Positions 5,654 to 9,537 of a DNA stretch of 9,537 bases are shown here, in pieces. Source of the stretch: an uncultured Faecalibacterium sp. (GTDB lineage Bacteria > Bacillota > Clostridia > Oscillospirales > Ruminococcaceae); the NCBI GenBank assembly GCA_934511465.1, contig CAKSWG010000052.1, positions 1-9,537 on the forward strand. The letters are read 5' to 3'. The position numbers were made by a program, and so were the translations under genes. Position 1 is the first letter of the stretch; each line of letters opens with the position of its first letter. Below the pieces are notes generated by a model. That model was not told the DNA's origin, made no database searches, and worked only from the letters and a program-made list of their open reading frames with translations.

Positions 5654-5854
5654 AACCATTATAGCCAAAACCAAATATATATCCTCAAGCAAATATCAAC
5701 CTACACCGGTGAGCCGCACATCCTCTATCAGAAAGAGTTTGAATCCCGTGAGCCTGCCAAACTGTACCGTAATAATATGAAGCCGATACTGGAAAAGATG
5801 CATGCTGATAATCCCGCCCTTCCGTATATAAAACATGTTATCGAAAAAGTCTAA
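5654..5854 (+). pseudogene. Start-less ORF remnant, unknown protein
   Basis: The frame is open for about 67 codons and reads like protein: YTGEPHILYQKEFESREPAK, then LYRNNMKPILEKM and a PALPYIKHVIEKV end, rich in E and K. It has no ATG, GTG or TTG at a sensible position; the only in-frame ATGs are late (5777 and 5801 region). AAGGA at 5647-5651 points to an ATT in another frame that soon stops. It lies in the -1 frame relative to the miniprotein that ends at 5648. It may be the 3' end of a truncated or frameshifted gene, or be read by frameshifting. Function unknown. Confidence 0.35.
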
Positions 5855-5864
5855 GCTATCATAC

Positions 5865-5896
5865 AAAAAAGCCCTGCCTCTTTTCAGAAGCAGAGC
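5865..5896 (-). terminator. Terminator of the minus-strand XRE gene
   Basis: On the minus strand a 10-bp stem (5887-5896 with 5871-5880, two G-T pairs, loop of 6) is followed by six T (5865-5870). It starts 12 bases after the stop codon at 5908. Confidence 0.85.
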
Positions 5897-5907
5897 CTAC
5901 ATATCGT

Positions 5908-6189
5908 TCAGTGATTTTCTCTTAATCGGTCGGCCAGTTGAGCCAGAAGCGCAACATCCTCTTCGTTCAGTCCTGTTACATTGACTGTGCTGTGATTCTC
6001 TACACCAAGCAGATAGTCTGTTGATACAGAGAATAATTTTGCGAGGTCCACCAAGCTGGGTGGTGACGGCATCGAAAGGCCCTGTTCCCATGAATTGATG
6101 CCGTTTCTTGTCATATTCATCCTGCGAGCAAGTTCAGCCTGCGTCCACCCGCGCGCTTCTCGCAAAGCCTTGATACGTTCTGCTGTCAT
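5908..6189 (-). CDS. XRE-family helix-turn-helix repressor
   Basis: 93 residues from the ATG at 6189. Residues about 4-58 form a Cro/CI-type domain: IKALREARGWTQAELARRMN, then recognition helix MTRNGINSWEQGLS, then LVDLAKLFSVSTDYLLG. The remaining 30 residues (GLNEEDVALLAQLADRLREN) make a short helix for dimer contact; no peptidase domain as in LexA or CI is present. A longer start at 6207 exists, but the GGGAGGGGG in that stretch reads much better as the ribosome binding site for the ATG at 6189. The gene is divergent from the three-gene plus-strand group beginning at 6372, and inverted repeats in the gap are its likely operators. It is the best candidate for the element's maintenance repressor. 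Confidence 0.88.
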   Translation of the reverse strand: MTAERIKALREARGWTQAELARRMNMTRNGINSWEQGLSMPSPPSLVDLAKLFSVSTDYLLGVENHSTVNVTGLNEEDVALLAQLADRLRENH

Positions 6190-6206
6190 TACACCGCCCC
6201 CTCCCA

Positions 6207-6276
6207 TGTCAAGTATAGCCGCCTTTTTGGGCTAGTCTTTATCATTTTGGCTCTATTACTTGACAACTTGATAAAG
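6207..6276. promoter_or_regulatory. Divergent control region with inverted repeats
   Basis: TGTCAAGTA (6207-6215) is the exact reverse complement of TACTTGACA (6257-6265). Nested and offset, CTTTATCA (6237-6244) pairs with TGATAAAG (6269-6276). The right arm contains a perfect TTGACA -35 (6260-6265) for the plus strand. These are plausible binding sites for the XRE repressor. Confidence 0.5.
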
Positions 6277-6288
6277 GAGTGGTACTTT
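6260..6288 (+). promoter_or_regulatory. Promoter of the three-gene unknown operon
   Basis: TTGACA (6260-6265), 17 bases, then TACTTT (6283-6288), which keeps the key T-A-...-T positions of the -10. Both inverted-repeat right arms overlap it, so it should be repressible. The leader to the ATG at 6372 would be about 77 bases. Confidence 0.5.
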
Positions 6289-6371
6289 CAAAGCAGAAAA
6301 CCAGTAAATACGTCAAATACGCTTCCAAGACAATCATTCCAAAACACATAATAATCAAGGAGGAAAACATC

Positions 6372-6770
6372 ATGAGTGGAGCTGCTTCGTTCGTTTTAGG
6401 TCTGTTGGGTTTGGGTGCCAGTGCGGGTATCAATGCCGGCCAATCCATCAAACAGAAGAAAGCCGTACATAAAGCTGTTGAAGAGATGGGATATGTCGGT
6501 ACACCAGACGTGCTGCGGATGCGAGAGCGTGTTCGTAAAGAGTGGTGGGATATGTGCAGCAACCATTATAATGCTTGTAAAAAATGCAAACTGGATTATG
6601 GCGACCCTTGGAAAACTCCGATGTGTTACCTGACCAAGCGTTGGTTCATCGCTCACCTTAATGAAAAGGGTATCCTGTACGATGATGTGGTTGTGAATGA
6701 CGTGACGGGAGTTACTTATTATCTACATCAGAACGAGATTTCGCGGAAGTGGATGCAGAAGCTGAAATAA
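6372..6770 (+). CDS. Unknown protein with Gly-rich hydrophobic N-terminus and Cys cluster
   Basis: 132 residues, family not recognised. Residues about 4-24 are hydrophobic and glycine-rich (SFVLGLLGLGASAGINAG), long enough for a membrane helix with glycine-zipper character. The rest is soluble-looking with a cluster of four Cys and one His (C-SNHYNA-CKKC, then a Cys after WKTPM), which could bind a metal, and a C-terminal DDVVVNDVTGVTYYL segment. The ATG at 6372 has AAGGAGG 7 bases ahead. The frame is open further up to a GTG at 6279, but that lies inside the promoter and its extra residues look random. First gene of a three-gene group; the following gene starts 26 bases after its stop. Possibly a membrane-bound accessory or exclusion protein; unproven. 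Confidence 0.72.
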   Translation: MSGAASFVLGLLGLGASAGINAGQSIKQKKAVHKAVEEMGYVGTPDVLRMRERVRKEWWDMCSNHYNACKKCKLDYGDPWKTPMCYLTKRWFIAHLNEKGILYDDVVVNDVTGVTYYLHQNEISRKWMQKLK

Positions 6771-6796
6771 TGTTTGAACGAAAAGAGGGATGTGTC

Positions 6797-7063
6797 ATGG
6801 CTAATAGGCATTATACTGGAACCAACACACCACAAATCAAACAGCTATACCCTGAATGGCTCTATCCTGATTGGATGCCTTGGTGGGAATATCGCGAGTA
6901 CAAAGCCGCAAAATTTAATGAACTTCAAGAAGAAAAAGCAAGTGCCCACCGACAAAAGGTAGAACGTGACCAGAAAGCCGCACGGCACAAAGCTTTTGAA
7001 GAAAACGCCAAGAAGCATAACATTCCCGTCCCTAAAAAGAAGAAAGTGCCATGGGAGGACTAA
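6797..7063 (+). CDS. Small basic coiled-coil protein of unknown function
   Basis: 88 residues, family not recognised. An aromatic, Trp/Tyr-rich stretch (YPEWLYPDWMPWWEYREY, about 18-35) is followed by a long charged helix with many K, E, R and A (about 36-72). It ends in a lysine-rich tail (VPKKKKVPWED). This resembles an adaptor that binds another protein through the aromatic patch and nucleic acid through the basic tail, but that is only a reading of composition. The ATG at 6797 has AGAGGGA upstream; the longer frame from 6749 overlaps the previous gene. Second gene of the group. Confidence 0.68.
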   Translation: MANRHYTGTNTPQIKQLYPEWLYPDWMPWWEYREYKAAKFNELQEEKASAHRQKVERDQKAARHKAFEENAKKHNIPVPKKKKVPWED

Positions 7064-7093
7064 CGACTCCATTCCAGCGCAGGAGGTAAATTT

Positions 7094-7279
7094 ATGGCTG
7101 AAAATAAATTCGTAGTTAAAACTATCAGTTGCCTTAGAGACGAACCGAAAGTCTTAACGACAACCGATTTTGCTACGAAGAAAGAAGCAGAAGAGTTTCG
7201 TGATTTGACTTTGTATGCTATGAAGCTGAATTACGGTGAAAACCAGACCGCAATTAAGGTCGAATTAGAAGAACTCTAA
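7094..7279 (+). CDS. Small acidic protein of unknown function
   Basis: 61 residues, not recognised. It starts with a strand-like KFVVKTISCL, then LTTTDFATKKEAEEFRDLTL as a charged helix, and a final strand AIKVELEEL, a beta-alpha-beta outline. An excellent AGGAGG lies 8 bases ahead of the ATG, and the previous stop is 30 bases away, so it is the third gene of the group. A hairpin terminator at 7323-7356 follows. The size fits small MGE proteins such as excisionases, but there is no winged-helix pattern to support that. Confidence 0.7.
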   Translation: MAENKFVVKTISCLRDEPKVLTTTDFATKKEAEEFRDLTLYAMKLNYGENQTAIKVELEEL

Positions 7280-7322
7280 CCCTGCACGTCCCGGGCATGA
7301 CACAAAACCGCCCAGAGAAAAG

Positions 7323-7356
7323 GCCCTGCCGCTCGATTATGAGTAGCAGGGCTTTT
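7323..7356 (+). terminator. Terminator of the three-gene group
   Basis: GCCCTGC (7323-7329) pairs with GCAGGGC (7346-7352), with a further CTC/GAG pairing inside, then TTTT (7353-7356). Located 44 bases after the stop of the last small gene. Confidence 0.8.
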
Positions 7357-7599
7357 ATGAGTTCACTTACAAAAAAAGTATCTTGGTTCTGCGCCTCCGC
7401 TAGCGCTCCGTTGCCTCTCACAGCTCCAACATCCGTCGCGTTGCTTTGGCTGTTACAGCTGTTCGATGCGCTCATCAACCATCTTCACCGTGGCTTCCAA
7501 GTGTCCTTTTCAGCCACAGTAAAAATGCTTGATGCCCGCAGAAAAATAAAGCGGCGTTTTTTCGTGTTTTTCATATAGAAGCACACACTTTTTTGCCGA
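7357..7599. other. Intergenic region between convergent transcripts
   Basis: No gene is supported. It contains palindromes GCTGT-T-ACAGC (7449-7459) and ACAGCTGT (7455-7462). On the minus strand an 18-codon stretch without start (KGHLEATVKMVDERIEQL, ending at 7453) looks like the last part of a lost gene. A weak hairpin (CCGC with GCGG) followed by TTTTTT at 7556-7561 on the plus strand may be a terminator. Confidence 0.35.
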
Positions 7600-9123
7600 T
7601 TATAGTTCTTTGAATGTATAGTATTGGATTTCGCCTTTCTGGTGCTTTCGCTCGCCATGCTTGACGATTTGGACGTTATACCGTTCCAGTTCCTCTTTGA
7701 CAGCTGTCATAGTAGCACCCTCGGACTTCGCTCGACCGGACTTTGCCCCAAGCTGTGCCAGCATGGTTACATTTTGGCGAATTTCCTTTTTCGTCATAGG
7801 CTGACCCATGTGTTCCGCGATATAGGCTACCAAATCAGTCATTAGGTAGGTTTGGGTCCTACGGTATAGATAAGGGTCAATAAGCTCGATTAGAACACGC
7901 CGATAACCACAAGCATACATAGACCACAGAACATCTCGCTGATAGTCGTATAATGCCCACTTCATTTGGTTGAGGTGATAAGCTTGTTCTTTATGGTCAA
8001 ACTTGACAACAGAGGCTTTCCCGATTCGGTCGTCTGCGTCATAGCGGTTGCGGAAGTACTCCCATGCGGCACCACCTTTTTGATAACAGAATCCCGGGTC
8101 CCATTTGTCGTTGACCATTAGGTAGAGCTGGCGAAGCTCTTCTCTGCATTTTGCTCTTAGATACAGTTTGCAGGTATCGTCTGCGTCGAGTGGACGTTTC
8201 CGACCAATTTCCTGTATCACTTCTATCGGGTCCCATTGCTCAATGATAAGGTGTTTTAAGGCGCGGTCCTTAATATCGACACCATTATAGAGAGCGGTAG
8301 TTGTGAACAGAATCCGTTTCCGAAGCGTTCCGTCTGGGTTGATGCAGTCTTCCAGCGCATCTATTGGGCCGTCTTTGTGGTGCTTAGAGCAGTAGTAGCT
8401 GGCGGAATCACCGTACTTCTTTTTCATCTCTTCCAAGGTGTCGCGCTTAGTGACGAACACCACAGCCTTTTCATCCGCCGGGAGATGGTCCAGAATATCC
8501 TGTCGCTCTGCATCACGATAGAAGAAATAGACCTGTGATATGTGGTCATAATTCTTCGGAATGTAGTAGTAGCGTTCAGGCAGAATAGAACCGTCTTCAT
8601 CCCACCGGTCAAAAAGCAGGCGTCCGGTTGCGCTCATATAGATGACAACCTTTTCAGGCACAAGCCGCTCGATGCACTGGAAGGAAAGCTCTGTGGTGTG
8701 GTTGAAGCCCGAATCGGCGACGAAGTAGTGTGCTTCATCACAGACAATATAGGTATAGGAATCCAGCCACTTCTTGACCCATTCGGGCTTTCGCTGCTGC
8801 CAATATTCAATTTTTTGATAGGTCCAGACGCGGGTGAAACGAGAGTTAGAAGCGTTTAGCTCTATTCCATCCAAATCGTCAAGACTATCGTATTGGGTGA
8901 GGTCGATTCCAACTCCACTCTCAATAATGTTTCGGATGCTCTGGGACTTGAGTGAGACACGATTGCAGAGAAGCAGAATTTTTATAAGCCGCCCCTCTTT
9001 TTTGCTCCGCTCCAAAGCCCACGGCAAAAGCTGGTTGATGATAAAGCTGGTCTTTCCGGTGCCTGTTCCGGCATCGAAGACGACACGGCCATTCTTCCAG
9101 CTCTTGAAGGCATCCCCGACCAA
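7600..9123 (-). CDS. DEAH-box superfamily 2 helicase, start disturbed by an amber codon
   Basis: 507 residues from TTG 9123. Walker A is AGTGTGKT (18-25), motif II is DEAH (129-132), motif III is SAT (164-166), motif V is in LFTTTALYNGVDI (272-284), and motif VI is QEIGRKRP (304-311). The C-terminal 190 residues carry a Tyr/Arg-rich region (YDYQRDVLWSMYACGYRR) and a basic KHGERKHQKGE end likely to touch DNA. All motifs for ATP-driven unwinding are present, so it is a plausible replication or recombination helicase for the element. The TTG at 9123 has no ribosome binding site. In the same frame an ATG at 9168 has a perfect AGGAG at 8 bases, but a TAG at 9148-9150 intervenes after MRLKKS. Residues between (NERPFISGL) run smoothly into the protein. 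The gene may be silenced, read through, or restarted at TTG. No TAG ends any other gene here. Confidence 0.9.
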   Translation of the reverse strand: MVGDAFKSWKNGRVVFDAGTGTGKTSFIINQLLPWALERSKKEGRLIKILLLCNRVSLKSQSIRNIIESGVGIDLTQYDSLDDLDGIELNASNSRFTRVWTYQKIEYWQQRKPEWVKKWLDSYTYIVCDEAHYFVADSGFNHTTELSFQCIERLVPEKVVIYMSATGRLLFDRWDEDGSILPERYYYIPKNYDHISQVYFFYRDAERQDILDHLPADEKAVVFVTKRDTLEEMKKKYGDSASYYCSKHHKDGPIDALEDCINPDGTLRKRILFTTTALYNGVDIKDRALKHLIIEQWDPIEVIQEIGRKRPLDADDTCKLYLRAKCREELRQLYLMVNDKWDPGFCYQKGGAAWEYFRNRYDADDRIGKASVVKFDHKEQAYHLNQMKWALYDYQRDVLWSMYACGYRRVLIELIDPYLYRRTQTYLMTDLVAYIAEHMGQPMTKKEIRQNVTMLAQLGAKSGRAKSEGATMTAVKEELERYNVQIVKHGERKHQKGEIQYYTFKEL

Positions 9124-9147
9124 ACCAGAGATGAAGGGACGTTCGTT

Positions 9148-9168
9148 CTAAGATTTTTTCAGTCGCAT
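9148..9168 (-). other. Six-codon leader ORF in frame with the helicase
   Basis: ATG at 9168, then R-L-K-K-S, then TAG (9148-9150). AGGAG at 9177-9181 is 8 bases ahead, the best start signal for this gene. It could be the broken true start of the helicase or a genuine leader peptide. Confidence 0.7.
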
Positions 9169-9204
9169 AATAACTTCTCCTATATAATAAATAGTGTGAC
9201 AGTG

Positions 9205-9297
9205 GCGCACAGGTTGAGATGTACCCAGCGGCACTGGGTGTTTTTTAGCACCAACAAAATTGGAAGTGGTATGTCAACGATGGCAAGCGCACAACCT
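9205..9297 (-). promoter_or_regulatory. Structured leader of the helicase transcript
   Basis: In the leader RNA AGGTTG (9297-9292) can pair with CAACCT (9216-9211), enclosing the ACCCAG/CTGGGT hairpin. GCGCACA occurs twice on the plus strand (9205-9211 and 9287-9293). Alternative pairing of this kind is common in leaders controlled by antisense RNA. Confidence 0.4.
9222..9246 (+). terminator. Plus-strand terminator opposing the helicase leader
   Basis: ACCCAG (9223-9228), 5-base loop, CTGGGT (9234-9239), then G and six T (9241-9246). It can only terminate transcription moving rightward, against the helicase. No protein gene reads into it, so it either ends a small antisense RNA begun near TATAAT at 9183-9188 or protects the tRNA from read-through. 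Confidence 0.7.
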
Positions 9298-9313
9298 TTT
9301 GTAGTGCAGATTT

Positions 9314-9342
9314 AATATACCACGTTGTGTGGAAATTGTCAA
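9314..9342 (-). promoter_or_regulatory. Strong promoter of the helicase gene
   Basis: TTGACA (9337-9342), 17 bases, TATATT (9314-9319) on the minus strand: near-consensus. Transcription would start near 9307, giving about 140 bases of leader before the ATG at 9168. It reads into the element from the right end. Confidence 0.8.
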
Positions 9343-9370
9343 GGACTGGCAATGAACCGTTGCGGCGTGG

Positions 9371-9412
9371 TTGCACATTTTTTGCACACTTTCAAGAATC
9401 GCCCGTCAATTT
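9371..9412. promoter_or_regulatory. Right arm-type integrase binding sites (predicted)
   Basis: TTGCACA at 9371-9377 and 9382-9388, 11 bases apart, then TCAATTT at 9406-9412. Same hexamer, order, orientation and spacing as the left-end pair at 1155-1171. Confidence 0.5.
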
Positions 9413-9420
9413 CGCCAATA

Positions 9421-9458
9421 AAACAAAAAGCACGCCAATTCTTAACGAAATGACGTGC
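9421..9458 (-). terminator. Element-supplied terminator for tRNA-Pro
   Basis: GCACGTCA (9458-9451) pairs with TGGCGTGC (9437-9430) on the minus strand with one G-T pair, then TTTTTGTTT. On the plus strand the same pair is a C-A mismatch, so the direction is minus. It begins 10 bases after the tRNA discriminator base and replaces the terminator displaced to 961-1011. Confidence 0.75.
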
Positions 9459-9462
9459 ATTT

Positions 9463-9512
9463 TCATATCGGAGTGGCGAGACTCGAACTCGCGGCCTCCT
9501 GCTCCCAAAGCA
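9463..9512. repeat. attR: 50-bp direct repeat within the tRNA-Pro gene
   Basis: Identical to 1013-1062. This copy joins an intact tRNA 5' half, so after integration the element's own sequence forms the 3' part of the working tRNA, including its T arm and acceptor strand. Confidence 0.9.
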
Positions 9513-9537
9513 GGCGCGCTACCAACTGCGCAACACC
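9468..9537 (-). tRNA. tRNA-Pro (anticodon UGG), lacking the first 3 bases at the window edge
   Basis: Minus strand. The D stem is GCGC/GCGC with AGTTGGTA loop, the anticodon stem is CCTGC/GCAGG with loop TTTGGGA (anticodon TGG, proline, with G after it as in tRNA-Pro), the variable loop is five bases, and the T stem is GCGAG/CTCGC with loop TTCGAGT. The acceptor 3' strand is CACTCCG with discriminator A at 9468. The 5' acceptor half shows GGTG; three more bases lie beyond the window. CCA is not encoded. It decodes proline codons and is the integration target of the element. Confidence 0.95.

Larger units (their letters stand above)
1013..9512. mobile_element. Integrative element inserted in tRNA-Pro(UGG)
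   Basis: The two 50-bp copies of the tRNA-Pro 3' end (1013-1062 and 9463-9512) are identical and offset by exactly 8450 bases. A tyrosine integrase is the first gene inside the left copy, and the tRNA is whole only at the right end. Base composition inside is lower in GC than the citrate synthase flank. Cargo comprises integrase, serine recombinase, three small DNA-binding regulators, a SprT-like peptidase, a DEAH helicase and several small unknown proteins. There is no relaxase, coupling protein, type IV secretion gene, capsid or terminase, so it is either mobilised by a helper or a phage-satellite-like element. Exact class cannot be decided from the sequence. Confidence 0.88.

Noticed and set aside
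7453..7512. Minus-strand KGHLEATVKMVDERIEQL end as a gene
   Set aside because: Only 18 codons with no good start; at most the tail of a lost gene, so not listed as a coding region.
7297..7578. Plus-strand open frame after the three-gene group
   Set aside because: It runs across the terminator at 7323-7356, has no ribosome binding site, and its Ser/Arg/Leu-rich product looks like noise.
9148..9150. Genome-wide amber recoding as the explanation of the TAG
   Set aside because: Absence of TAG at a dozen gene ends is weak evidence, and no suppressor tRNA is in the window, so it is kept only as one possibility.
1..9537. CRISPR array, rRNA or insertion sequence
   Set aside because: No regularly spaced repeats of CRISPR size, no rRNA-like stretch and no transposase with terminal inverted repeats were seen.

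Overview
The window holds the edge of a core bacterial chromosome interrupted by a complete, small tRNA-targeted integrative element. The flank is a GC-rich citrate synthase gene with Gram-positive-type promoters and strong AGGAGG ribosome binding sites. The inserted DNA is visibly lower in GC. Together this suggests a high-GC member of the Clostridia (Oscillospiraceae or Faecalibacterium-like). That assignment is inferred from style, not from a database search.

Left chromosomal flank (1-1012): the 5' end of a citrate synthase gene on the minus strand, with a good promoter and a long leader containing a GC-rich nested hairpin. Next to it is a strong hairpin terminator that must originally have followed a tRNA-Pro gene. 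Element (1013-9512): bounded by a perfect 50-bp direct repeat that is the 3' part of tRNA-Pro(UGG). The intact tRNA is reconstituted at the right end, running off the window. Just inside both ends lie pairs of TTGCAC-type hexamers with identical 11-bp periodicity, probably the arm-type sites of the tyrosine integrase encoded next to the left end.

Inside the element, left to right: (i) tyrosine integrase with terminator; (ii) a short iteron-like region; (iii) a ribbon-helix-helix repressor on the minus strand, divergent from a plus-strand group encoding a small coiled-coil protein, a SprT-like metallopeptidase with a zinc ribbon, and a small XRE regulator, with two matching palindromic operators in the divergent promoter region; (iv) a small serine recombinase with its own promoter; (v) a one-pass membrane miniprotein and a start-less ORF remnant; (vi) a second XRE repressor on the minus strand, divergent from three small unknown genes that end at a terminator; (vii) a roughly 500-residue DEAH-box SF2 helicase on the minus strand, read from the right end.

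No relaxase, conjugation gene, phage structural gene or terminase is visible. The element therefore looks like a minimal satellite or an integrative element that must borrow transfer functions. The two most unusual points are both at the helicase start. The start with the good ribosome binding site is followed six codons later by an in-frame TAG. The leader also contains a terminator facing the opposite way, suggesting a small antisense RNA. These look like copy-control or replication features of the element, but that is inference.
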